From Plasmopara viticola (taxonomy: Eukaryota; Oomycota; Peronosporomycetes; Peronosporales; Peronosporaceae), in assembly GCA_001695595.3 (NCBI GenBank), contig MBPM02000011.1, positions 372,001 to 436,000 on the forward strand: a stretch of 64,000 bases of DNA, read 5' to 3'. The position numbers and the translations under genes were made by a program. Positions 11,633-21,467 of the stretch are shown here, piece by piece; the first letter of the stretch is position 1; the number at the start of each line of letters is the position of its first letter. The notes under the pieces are model-generated. The model searched no databases. It was not told the origin of the DNA and was given only the letters and a program-made list of their open reading frames with translations.

Positions 11633-12564
11633 ATGAAGGTACTTGCGGCGACATTCTTGCTCCCGATTGTGCTTGGATGGACAAATAGGTATTTTAAAAA
11701 ATGTGATATGGATAGCAAAGTTTTTTAATTGTAAACATTTTTCAAAGATGGGACCACTCTAAGCGCTTCAACACCGCTGGCCTTGCGCAGCTCGATTGTG
11801 ATGGCGAGAAACAGCTTGCTTCGTGCTGCCGTGAGTATTAACTTTGCATATTTTGGTATGTTTGCTGAAAAAGGTCAGATGCGGTGACTGGATTGTATAC
11901 GTGCGAACTGCAGTCTGCAAGTCGATCGTGTTTGAGATCGAAACGCAGTTGAACAACACGCGTGTATGTAGATCTAAGCCGAAATAGGCTCCAAAGCTCT
12001 TCTTAAATCCTGTGGCAATATCATACAGTATATGATACCTAATGCTTGACGGTAGGATGACTACGATATGGAAATTGTCTTTCGGATCAGCGAAGAAAAG
12101 AAGCAAATCAAGTATTCGCGCAGCGAGGTTCGTTGTAATTGCTGCTGTACAACAACAGCCGATTCGGTAGTATTACAGTGCAACTGTTTAATAATGTTGT
12201 TAGGCGCGCATACTAGAGGTTCTAGATGATGTTTGCGAGCGTGTACCGCTTGAAATTCCTGATACTAATCGCAAAATCGAACGAATGCTGAACACCGCGG
12301 TACCTATATGTCATTTCTTCAACTAAGGATGCATCTAAACAGTGTGTCACAATATCAGTGCAGTGAATTTGTCGGCGTGTACGAGGACGAGTTGACGCGT
12401 ACATTTTTCGACGATGTTACTCCTGCTGCGAAGCGAATGTGTGTTGACTCTTTACAAGGTATGGTATGTTGTAATTCCACTGGACGTGTATTTAAATTGC
12501 GTGACCGTTTAATGATGCAGTTTGCCCTCAAGCTGATACGACTCGTGAACGCCAAGAGCTTTAA
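11633..12564 (+). CDS. Canopy-family ER protein (saposin-like GRP94 partner)
   Basis: Seven exons: 11633-11688, 11748-11830, 11914-11963, 12056-12127, 12204-12299, 12359-12458, 12521-12564. The phases are consistent throughout and the product is 166 aa. It starts with a signal peptide (MKVLAATFLLPIVLG) and ends RQEL, a KDEL-like retrieval signal. In between is the Canopy/saposin-like pattern: cysteines at 45, 46 and 48 followed by KSIVFEIETQL, then ILEVLDDVCERV (Cys 98), CSEFVGVYEDEL (Cys 120), and cysteines 147 and 154. Canopy proteins are soluble ER proteins; animal CNPY3 and CNPY4 act with GRP94 on receptor folding. No single long open frame exists, so the gene is easy to miss. The family call is firm; the subfamily is not assigned. 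Confidence 0.88.
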
Positions 12565-12687
12565 CAGCCGCACAAAATCGATTGCTAGATCTCGAAAAGT
12601 TGGATTTTAGTCAAGCAAAGTTGCGATTGTCAAGCAGTTTGTGCTAATTGATAACTCACTGTATAGCATGATATTGAACTATATCCA

Positions 12688-13340
12688 CTATTGTCTTAAA
12701 TCTTCTTCAGCAGAAAGTGCGTCACTATTTTCGCCCCAGCATGCGGGATTCCCCTTCCGCCACCGTTTGCTTAAATTCTCCATTGTGCACTCAAACACAG
12801 GCTTGTGAAGCTTACGATTTACGATGTTATGCTGCTCGCACAGCCACATTGAAAAAGTCGTGCGCGACTCGACACTGTCAAACCATCAGCAAATTAATCA
12901 ATGTCATCAGTCGGAAAAAACAGCAGTTTTGATCTAACCGTGGTGGAAATTTGGCGATCTCCTTCTGAAAATCCTCCGAGCAATGTACACATGGGTACAT
13001 AACGGCTAGCGCCTCAACAAATGCCTTGGCCTTGGCCTGATACTCAGGTGTCGGCTTGTCCGGGTAGTAAATGCCTATTGAGTGCAGCTATAGATCAAGA
13101 ATTGTGAAGTAGTCCAGCATGTGTCAGACAAAGTGGCAGTTGCTGCTTTCGCTATAAATTTGCACGCACCAGTCCCCAAGTGGCGTTTCCCAGTTCCTGG
13201 CGATCTAGCGGGCACTCGGTCGCTCTTTTTTGCTCAACAGTCTCCTCTTTTTTTCTCTTATCCATAGAGCTCTTAAAAAAATTCATTTTGTCAGCACACG
13301 CCGGCTCCACACAGTTCGGATCGCTCTTGCTCGCCACCAT
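12688..13340 (-). CDS. ERV1: ERV1/ALR FAD-dependent sulfhydryl oxidase
   Basis: Complement of exons 13170-13340, 12939-13087 and 12688-12874; introns of 82 and 64 nt; product 168 aa. The Erv1/ALR fold is clear: CPLDRQELGNATWGLLHSIG (Cys 43 on), then YYPDKPT, the redox centre YPCVHCSEDF (Cys 90 and 93), WLCEQHNIVNRKLHKP (Cys 119 and FAD-contacting His/Asn), and the structural pair Cys 136/Cys 152. In mitochondria Erv1 reoxidises Mia40 and passes electrons to cytochrome c. A shuttle disulfide is probably the N-terminal Cys10-x4-Cys15, unlike the CxxC of yeast and animals and unlike the C-terminal shuttle of plants. Start chosen at the first ATG after an upstream TTG. Convergent with Canopy, with 123 bp between stops. 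Confidence 0.93.
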
Positions 13341-13489
13341 CACAGACAAAGCTTTTTTATTATACCACTAAGCAACTTGAAAGCCTTAAGTTGCTAATTA
13401 CTTATGTATGTTGCTCGACCGTTTCTAGCTCTATAGCAAAGGTCGTCTATCCGTTCGCCAGATTAGACGATATCTACTCTTGAAGCGGA
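13341..13489. promoter_or_regulatory. Shared 149-bp promoter of ERV1 and TPR gene
   Basis: The divergent start codons at 13340 (minus) and 13490 (plus) leave only this spacer for both promoters. No specific box was assigned. Confidence 0.5.
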
Positions 13490-14845
13490 ATGGCGAGACC
13501 GCCAACACGTAGTCCATCAAAGTCTCCGCGAAATAAAGCCGTCGATGCTTTGTACGTCCTTCGCAATTCCTTATTGACTAGAACATGACACTTACTCTGT
13601 TATGTCAGTATTGCCTCAAACGTGACGACGGTGAACTCAAGGGAAGGCACACAGCTTGCGGAAGCCACACCACAATTGGACTTTCCGCAACGGATTGACG
13701 CACCCGAAAGTGTGCGTCATTTCCTATACATCTCATCAGCAAATGAAGTTTGCCGACTCTTTTTGTGCTCGTGGTTGTAGATTAAAACTCCAGCGAGACA
13801 TTCTCCACAAACTAGAGAAGACCGCATCCAGATGACGGTATTTTCGCCGCACGCGATAGCAATGCGCAATCTTAAGACGAAGATACGATTGCTTATCGAC
13901 AATGAAGCAGAAGTGGAGTCGAAATTGAGCAGTTGTTCCTTGTCAAAACTTAAGGACAGTGACAGGGCAGTTTCTACTAAGCTTATCAAGGAGTATTACA
14001 TGCTGGCTGAATCGAGCAAGCGTGCTGGGCGGCACGATGCCGAGTGCACTGCTTATATATGGTGCGTCCTTTGGGTAAACATTCTTCAGCACATCGAATT
14101 GGCCTAATTGTTTTGTCTTAGTCTTGGAATTCTTCACGACAACGTCGTGGAGTATTCAAAAGCGATTGACTGCTACGCCCTCGTGCTTTCAATCAGCGAC
14201 AGTACGCAAAACAAACTGTTCATGGGACTTGCTGCCAATTGTATAGGTGTCAACTACCAGCTCCTTTCTTCCACAAACGACTGCAACTATTCCGGCAAGT
14301 ATGTAGATGCGAAGAGCCGTACTTTGCAGAACGCACTTGTGTACCACCAAAAGCACCTAGAGGTGGCAGACGACGCCGGAAAGTGTGTGGCTCATCTTAA
14401 TATGGGTCTTACACTTGGCTCACTTAGTCGCCCGGACGAGGCTGCCCACCATTACCAAGAGGCACTTCGTTTGGCTATCCAGTTAAACAGCGCGCATGGT
14501 CAGAGTCTCGCCGTAGGCAACCTGGGCCTGCTGGCTAGTCGTCAAGAGGACTTAGATACAGCAGTATCATGCATGAATCAGCATGTGCAACTCGTTCAGT
14601 CTGTCAATGATCTCTCAGCGGAGACATTTGCGTGGATTCAGCTTGGCCACCTGGCTAGCCGACGGTCAGAATTTAAAAAAGCGGAGCGAGCTTTTGATCA
14701 AGCGCATCGACTTGCTCAGAAGCTTGGTGATGTTGGTATTGCGAAACAATGCAGTTGCTATTTAGGAGTTGCTCGAGCGCGACTTTGCATGCTAGATTAC
14801 GTGCGTCAGCTTACAAGCTCCTTGCTACCTCAAAAAGTGAATTAA
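13490..14845 (+). CDS. Tetratricopeptide-repeat protein
   Basis: Four exons: 13490-13551, 13609-13711, 13781-14061, 14122-14845; introns of 57, 69 and 60 nt; product 389 aa. The N-terminus is basic and proline/serine-rich (MARPPTRSPSKSPRNK). The C-terminal two thirds is a run of TPR units: residues such as HDNVVEYSKAIDCYALVL, AHLNMGLTLGSLSRPDEAAH, GNLGLLASRQEDLDTAVS and LGHLASRRSEFKKAERAFDQ give the helix-turn-helix pattern with A, G, Y/L and A at the usual positions. It is a protein-interaction scaffold with no catalytic domain. Similarity in layout to axonemal TPR proteins (TTC29-like) is possible but not demonstrated. Divergent from ERV1 and convergent with THOC3 (108 bp between stops). 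Confidence 0.85.
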
Positions 14846-14953
14846 AAAAAAGGAATTCACTCAAAAAGCGAATCAAGAACTCATTAGCTTTCTAGAGTGT
14901 ATTTTCTGTACGTATTATTGCGTGCTTATCTTAATATGATGCCACGCCGACCC

Positions 14954-16220
14954 CTACTCTTTCATTTCGATCAATTTAATGACCCCGTCACGGTTAACAT
15001 TCTTATCACTTGCGGCCTTGTCGCCGACGTAGGCCAGCAAATTTTTGCTCGGGTGCCAGCTCAAGTACTGCAAATTGTTTTGAAGCTGCAAGTTGATGAC
15101 TTTTTCCCCACTTTCAACGTCCACTACAACCAAGTTGGGATCATCCATGCCGATGGCTATATATTTGCCGCTGTAGCTAAAGCGTACAGATCTTATACTC
15201 GACCTGCAGCATACGCACGAATAAACTTGTAAGCAGACTTGACTTATGCGTAAAAATTGATAAGTAATCATTGCGTACGTTGTGACGACAAAAGTTTTGA
15301 CGCAGTAGAGCTCTTCTAGATCCCACATACTTACCAGCGAGTCAAGTCCCCCCAAAGCTAGTAATCTGAGCCGATACAAACGCAATTTTAGTCCATTGGT
15401 TGACAATACAAACCCACTGGTTTCTCTCACCTTCCGCTCGGATGTAAGTCCAGGCAGACGCAACTTCCTGCATGCGCCATAACCTTTCCACATTATAATC
15501 CAGCGTAAACAATGCGCTCTACTTTCTAAGCGCGATATGATCCGTATTTTCATTTGCCACAATATTACCTTGTATGCACTTTCCAGGTTAGGATTGCCTT
15601 TCTTTTCTGCAGCTACACGCATGATTTCAAAGGTGCCGAATCCAGCAGCATGACCTGCTGCTACGAAGAGATAGCCGTTTTTGCTAAACTGCATCTCGTA
15701 CGCCTCGAACGGGTTCACCACACGACGCACTACACGCGCCTTGCGTGTGTCAATTAGTGTAATGCAATCCAAATTGCCTACCACAACGAACTTTGCATCG
15801 TGGCTGTACGCTATGTTGACAGCGTCGCTGGGTAACGACACGCTGTTGACGATGCGCCCACTCTTGGCGTCCCAGAAGCGGACAGTTTTGTCGGCGCCCG
15901 TGCTGGCCAAGCGGTGTGGCATCGTGGGATCCCAGGACAATGACATTATTGAGTCTGTGTGTCCACGCAGATCGATCAGCTCTCGCTCCTGATCAATGAA
16001 ATGAACAATCATAAGCGATTGGCAGATTGTGGAAACGACGACGTACCGTGGCGGGATCCCAGATGCGAATACTGCGATCATTAGAGCCCGAAGCCAACAT
16101 CGATCCATTGCAATTAAACTCAAGGGCGTAAACTTTGCGCGAGTGGCCGTCAAGCTCCGGAAGCTGTACATATGCGGCCGCCTTGCTGCGCACCACGGTC
16201 TCACCACGGAGTGCTAGCAT
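14954..16220 (-). CDS. THOC3: THO complex subunit 3 (TEX1), WD40 protein
   Basis: Complement of exons 16047-16220, 15569-15988, 15431-15483, 15279-15365 and 14954-15203; introns of 58-85 nt; product 327 aa. WD40 repeats are seen in order: GHSRKVYALEFNCNGSMLAS, LRGHTDSIMSLSWDP with FWD, VVVGNLDCITLID, MAHAGSCVCLDLHPSGR then LALGGLDSLVSMWDLEELYC, SIRSVRFSYSGKYIAIG, and LQYLSWHPSKNLLAY. The phrase order, notably GGLDSLVSMWD and the SWHPSKNLLAY end, matches THOC3 rather than other WD40 proteins. THO couples transcription to mRNA export in the nucleus. Length is close to animal THOC3 (about 350). Exon 3 is only 53 nt and was placed by phase and by the conserved HAGSC segment. Confidence 0.9.
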
Positions 16221-17053
16221 TAAGAAAAAAACTATGTTTCGCTACGGGATCTTACTGGTATTTATACTGGTAGTGCATATCAAGTGTCGTTTACATTAAT
16301 TCTACCCCTCTATACAAATGAAATGTATACTTGATCGAGGCACCAAAGTCTTTATCTGCTAGTTCGTCTAGAATGATGTTCTCATAAGGCACCGCTAATT
16401 GACAACGTTTGAGTACAAGCGTGTCATCATAGCAGCAAGCTCGTCTGCCATAGTTTTTTTCTTTTTAAATGCAGCTGGTAGTCAAGAAGCCCGGCGTGCT
16501 TCCAGTTGGAGATAGATACAGCATTTGACCTTACACATTCATGTTAAGCCTTGGCGAAGACGTACGTTGCAGAGCTTGCCAGCCGTTTTATCGGCTGCTT
16601 TAGCTTGTCATTTGCGTGTCGAATCGGAAGTTGTTATTAAAGACGACGCAATGTAAGTAGCGGTGAGCGGCTGGCTTCTACTCGTGGTATTCGACGGCAA
16701 ACATCCAATTTCGTGTATGTTGGTTACTGAGCCCTTTGTATCTTGCATAGATTGAGCGTTAAAAGGATGGGCTGACAGTGAATCCTGCGATCTAACATTG
16801 TGGGTTTTTTGGCTTTCTGACTAAATGAGCCTGCACGGTATGTGGAGGCAATTCTTGAGTCTTTTATGTCCTCTTTTCTTGGCTTTTAGGCAGGTACCGG
16901 TCGAAGAACTCGTCTCAACATATTGAAGCTGTTGTAGAGCTTATTGCAATAATGGGGGGGGACGTTGCACATTTACTCTCGCCATAATCACTTATTTGGG
17001 ATTAAATACGCAGCAAGCACTTTTGGTTAATTGGCCACACCACCTTTCCAAAT
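16221..17053. other. Gap of 833 bp, no confident gene
   Basis: A short ATG frame at about 16470 (MQLVVKKPGVLPVGDRYSI) and neighbouring protein-like stretches to 16650 hint at a small spliced gene, but no family was recognised and no consistent exon set was found. Confidence 0.35.
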
Positions 17054-19472
17054 GGGAATCGTTAAAAATTCCTCAGTTTTTGGCAAAAATTCCTCACTTT
17101 GAGTCTCCACTGCTAATGCGAGGCTCTCATTGGCTCTCGCTACGAAATACGGAAAATCGTTATCGAATCGCCACATGGATTTACACGTTGATTAGTTTTG
17201 CGCAGAGCAAAACTGCGCGCCGACATCCTGTCGCTCGTCGAAACACATACAGAGCATCAAGTCAATAAGACGGCAGTTCGCAAAACAACCTTTCCCGCTA
17301 CAACGCCCATTTACTTTACACGTACTCTACTCAACACTGATCCTCAGCATGTCTCTCGCACCTCCTCAACAGCTTTCCTACAGCCCCTTGGAGGAAGCCA
17401 AGACTGCCATCGATATGCATGCATGTGCGCAAGGTTATGCTGTTCGCGTTCTGCGTACTATGAATGTTGCAAATTGAAAAGACGGCGCAGTCAAAGGTCA
17501 GACACTGCAATGCTCGCAGGCCGGCATTCCCTTAAGCCCCCCCCAACAACTCGCAACAATTTCAGTCGGAAGACCAATTGTTGTTTCCGCGTGTCAATTC
17601 ACTCTAAAGAGGCAACAGTCTGGACAGTTGTAATTGACTTTCCAGATCACAACTACGAAGCTCTTGCGCACCCGTCAGCACACCCCAAGGGTGGAACCTT
17701 AACAAGTACAGAACAAGCAACTGTTCTTTCTCTTAGTCAAACAGAAGTTCCACCTTGCCATATACTGACCGCACTACAGCAGCAGAACGAGAGCATGTTT
17801 GCCATTCCGCAGGATATAAGCAACTTGCGCCGCGCCCACAGATTTGTCTTGCTGGCAGGGCGTACCCCCTTACAAACTCTGTTAGACGGCCTGTCGAACA
17901 CTACAGGAGCGATTTATTACGTGCGACAGCATCCTGAGACGCAGCAGCTGTCTCGCCTTTTCATTGTGTCTCCCTCTGCTTGTGCCAGGAGTACAGTCGC
18001 GGCAAAGTTTGATTTATTGGTGCAACATACAAAACAAATCGCTATGGGCTTCCTTTGTTGCATGTAATTGGAATAACAGCAACAATGTCGACTTCTACCT
18101 TTTGTAAATGCTTCATGCGCAATGAGACAATTGCAGACTATCGATGGGCGATGAGCAAGCTCAGCGAGGTATTTCAGGACTGCAATATCAATTATCATCA
18201 TTAAAAAATCACGTTTGATACCGACCGGGATCTTTCATTGATGACTGCGATATCCGAAATATTCCCAATGGTAAGCACATTGCTCTGCCGGTGGATAATC
18301 AACAAGAATATATTGGCAAAGCATAGGTCATCTTTCAGCTCACAAGAATTATTTGAAGAATTCATCAATGCATTGAATATGCTCGTAAGCTCAACCACCA
18401 GTTTGAGCTATGCAACAAATCTTGCAGAGATGCGGGCTTCAGTCCCAGGGCATGTGATGAGCTATCTGGAGTGCATGGCTAGTCCATAAGGATAAATTTG
18501 TTGATGCATGGATCAGCAACATTTTTCATGTTGGCAGTACCACAATGTCCCGAGTGGAGAGTGCACATGCCGCCCTATAAATTGGATTTAATATTAACTG
18601 GTTAGTACTACGTGTGCTTGTAAGGCAAGGGCCGAAGTTTTATACTGAATAAATTTGTGTCTCTCAGATGATCTCTTGTCTGTAGATATGGCCATAAAAT
18701 TTGCATGCGACCGTCAACAGGCAATTGTTCGACAAAAAACGCCAATTTCCGTGTTGTCAGCAATCTACGACTAACGCCAATGCTTACAGCAGTGGTGGAA
18801 AAATATCAGTGGCAGGTTTACGAGCCGCTCGCGCACAATTTGAACGGCACATGTCCGCGACGGTTTGTTTTGGTCTCAAAAGAACAACAATGGGACATCC
18901 TTGCTCCCATGATTTTCGAATGCGTGGAAGTCGGCCCCTCAATGTTGCTGACTTTGATACACATTGGTGGTTAAGATCACCAATGGGCAGCAATGTCATG
19001 GCAGAATCTATCCCGATGGCAAACATATTGAAAGGAATCACGAGACTTATGAACGCAAATCATCGCCATATCGTCGACAAAGAATTCACCAATATCTGAA
19101 TGCACTTTCATCAGAGTTGGATGTCTTTGATCCCGCTACTGTGCAGGCGCGTGGCAGACCATCAAGATCAACAACAAGGCTGCCCTTAGAATTTGAGCAA
19201 GTATTAGCTCAAACTACAGTGGAACAGCCGCTGAGAAGAAAATGTAGGCTATACTACGCGCGTACATGTAGAACGCCAGTTTCAAATAGAGTCTTGTAAA
19301 CCATGAGTGTAAAGTCAATAATCAGCGCATCCATGACGGTTGGGTTGGGGTAAGTAGCGGTTTCTGAATTTCGTAACGAGAGCCAATGAAATCCTCGCAT
19401 TAGCAGTGGAGACCCCCTCCAGCCCAAAGTGAGGAATTTTCACCAAAAAATGAGGGATTTTTAACGGTTCCC
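17054..19472 (+). mobile_element. MULE family 2 (copy C) with about 95-bp TIRs
   Basis: The left end (17054 to about 17150) begins GGGAATCGTTAAAAATTCCT, and the right end, read inverted from 19472, begins GGGAACCGTTAAAAATCCCT. The match continues through ATTCCTCACTTTG, CTCCACTGCTAATGCGAGG and CATTGGCTCTCG, about 95 bp with a short insertion on one side. The inside encodes a decayed MULE transposase on the plus strand. The TIR is unrelated to that of copies A and B. Flanks TTTCCAAAT (left) and TTTCAAGTA (right) are only partly alike, so the target duplication has decayed or is absent. The right end lies 2 bp from the stop codon of the gene at 19475. Confidence 0.8.
17349..19299 (+). pseudogene. 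Broken MULE transposase (family 2)
   Basis: Starts at ATG 17349 (MSLAPPQQLSY). Pieces in changing frames give an N-terminal FAR1-like part, the domain entry region (RFVLLAGRTPLQTLLDGLS), the core motif near 18010-18060 read as GATYKTNRYGLPLLHVIG, where the usual catalytic Asp before ATYKTN is Gly, a second-Asp motif FDTDRDLSLM near 18210, and a SWIM-like MGHPCSHDF...HWWL segment near 18890-18975. Frameshifts and stops interrupt every few hundred bases. The order and motifs match the transposase of copies A/B at low identity, so this is a related but distinct MULE family. Confidence 0.75.
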
Positions 19473-19474
19473 TT

Positions 19475-20557
19475 TCAAGTATGAATTAAACGCATTGGCT
19501 TACATGGCTTCTGATTGGCTGAACGGTAAAAATATTTGGTCGGATAACAAAATGCTGTTACATGATCAGCATGATACTCTGCTGGGTAAAGCTCTTGCCA
19601 TTCTTGCTGACGTCGATTGACCCGTAACATAGCCAAAAACTTATTGCCGATCAGTCGGCGCCAAAGACTTTGCACTTTCGAATCCAAAGCGATTGTTTTG
19701 GCGATTCTCTCGGCCTTTGACCGCCAAAACCGTGACTTCGTTTCAATTCCACGAATCTTTTGAGCTGCTGCGATTGTGTCAAGAAACAAGCTTTTGAGCC
19801 GAAAAGTTCCGGCAAAATCGCGTTTACTATCCAAGGATTGATCAGCATTGTCTTTTCCTGATTCGATTGTCTCCTTGGAGAACCCAAGGAGCTCAGCAAG
19901 ACGCTCATAGCCATATTTTATTAAGTCTGCACATTGCCCAAAACTCGCATGATTATGCCTCTTGACCCCAGTCGGATAAGTAAAGAACACAAACTCTTTC
20001 GTCTGAGGATTCATATCAGAAATGGGAGCATATGTGTAAAAAAACCAAGCTGCCGTCTCGCCACCTAGAAAAATTCCAAAGCAAAAACAACAGCAAACGC
20101 GCGCGCTTAAAGTCGGGAAATCGAAGGTCTCACGAGCAACGTACCGCTGGTCGGTGAATCTCATACAAAATAGAATGTGCACTGCTGATATCTTCATAAA
20201 CTCTTGCTGAGTAACGGATTGTTGCTGTAGCGCCATGAGTTCGTGCGCTTGTCTATTGAGAAGTGCAAAACCAACTTCACACTTGTTGTGCGCTCTATGT
20301 GTTTTTTCAATGACGTTTTCGAGCTCGCGCATACAAGCAATTTGTCGATCTCGAACTCCTTTCGATAACTTTTTTAACTCGTTTGCTTCTCTCAGCGCAA
20401 CCGACAAAGCATTCTTCCGCTTTTGCTGTGCATCAATGCAACTTTGTAGATACATTTGTGCGTAATCCTTCCGGTATTTTAGCACGTTTTGCTTTCGCGT
20501 GTTGGTGCCAGATTTATTTGGGGTGCTCGTTTGCAAGAGGCTGCATACCCAATGCAA
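19475..20557 (-). CDS. Hypothetical coiled-coil protein, 5' end unresolved
   Basis: A 360-codon open frame on the minus strand; the frame opens with TTG, and the first in-frame ATG is at 20455 (MYLQSCIDAQQKRKNALS). An upstream exon joined near the GCAG at about 20535 is likely. Residues 30-120 are rich in Lys, Glu, Arg and Leu with heptad spacing (ALREANELKKLSKGVRDRQ), suggesting a coiled coil. The C-terminal half (FFYTYAPISDMNPQTKEFVF, then LLGFSKETIESGKDNADQ) belongs to no family I recognise. A 102-nt in-frame segment (about 20066-20167) has a GTATGA donor and a pyrimidine-rich TTTTTCTAG acceptor and may be an intron. The stop lies 2 bp from the MULE end, so the natural 3' end may have been lost. 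Function unknown. Confidence 0.55.
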   Translation of the reverse strand: MHWVCSLLQTSTPNKSGTNTRKQNVLKYRKDYAQMYLQSCIDAQQKRKNALSVALREANELKKLSKGVRDRQIACMRELENVIEKTHRAHNKCEVGFALLNRQAHELMALQQQSVTQQEFMKISAVHILFCMRFTDQRYVARETFDFPTLSARVCCCFCFGIFLGGETAAWFFYTYAPISDMNPQTKEFVFFTYPTGVKRHNHASFGQCADLIKYGYERLAELLGFSKETIESGKDNADQSLDSKRDFAGTFRLKSLFLDTIAAAQKIRGIETKSRFWRSKAERIAKTIALDSKVQSLWRRLIGNKFLAMLRVNRRQQEWQELYPAEYHADHVTAFCYPTKYFYRSANQKPCKPMRLIHT

Positions 20558-21467
20558 TTACGATACACAAATTCTGCTCTGTGCCCAGCCGATCAGGCTC
20601 TCGACAGCAATAAAAGGTAGAGGTAGATTGAATTTTCGAAGGGCCCAGTTAGTTAATGTACTTAGCGAGACGAGGAGCTATCATCAGTTGCTCTAGCGGA
20701 AATTGCACCACGATCTTGAAATGTTATATGCAAATTGATTTGTTTAAGCATAAGCGCTTATAAACTTCTGAGCGCTCATAAACTAGTTTTGTATGCTTAT
20801 CATTCATCGCCCCAATTAGAACAAAAATCAGGCTTAGGAGTATGTCTGCTTACACACACGTACATGAAATTAATCGAGCAATGGGTTATCCACTACATGG
20901 TGGTTATAGCATATCGTTACTCCCAACAAAACATCAAAGTATAATACCTTTTTTGAAGACGCATAAAGCTTCGATGAGGGTTCGTTTGAGCCGAAACCAA
21001 TACTTTTTCTTTAAGCAATAGCTCCTCACGTAACAAATGGATGGCCAGATATGTGACCTACGAGATCTGCCTAAAGGCCAACCCCGCCAGCAAATAAAGC
21101 TGTGCTTTCAATGCACATTGTTGTAATCTCATACGCCCAAGTAAGATGATACGGTACCAGCCAGTAACACTGTAAAACAAGACTCATCGAATATGCAATC
21201 AAATATCATGGTCCTTTGACACAATTGGGTCATAGACATCCGTTTTGCTCCGCTGCGTTTCAATATACGCTGTTCCAATGTTTGAAACCCGTATACTGGT
21301 ACCCTAGGTAGATCGTCCGGACATAATCTAAAGGGCTCACTAGGACACACGGCGTCATATTCGTTTGAGTTTACGCTTATGTTGATAGTCAAGATTTTGT
21401 CCAATCGGATGTGTACCACTCGATTATATGTCGTAATTTTTGAATGCGAAAGCGCGGCAACCACAAT
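20558..21467. other. Gap of 910 bp, no confident gene
   Basis: A minus-strand open frame at 21129-21464 of protein-like composition (CPSEPFRLCPDDLPRVPVYG) lacks an early ATG and ends just before the Aurora start. It was not accepted as a gene. Nothing else stands out. Confidence 0.4.

Noticed and set aside
21129..21464. 112-codon minus-strand frame just upstream of the Aurora start
   Set aside because: It opens with GTG, has no early ATG, no recognisable domain, and its start abuts the Aurora ATG; not enough for a gene call.
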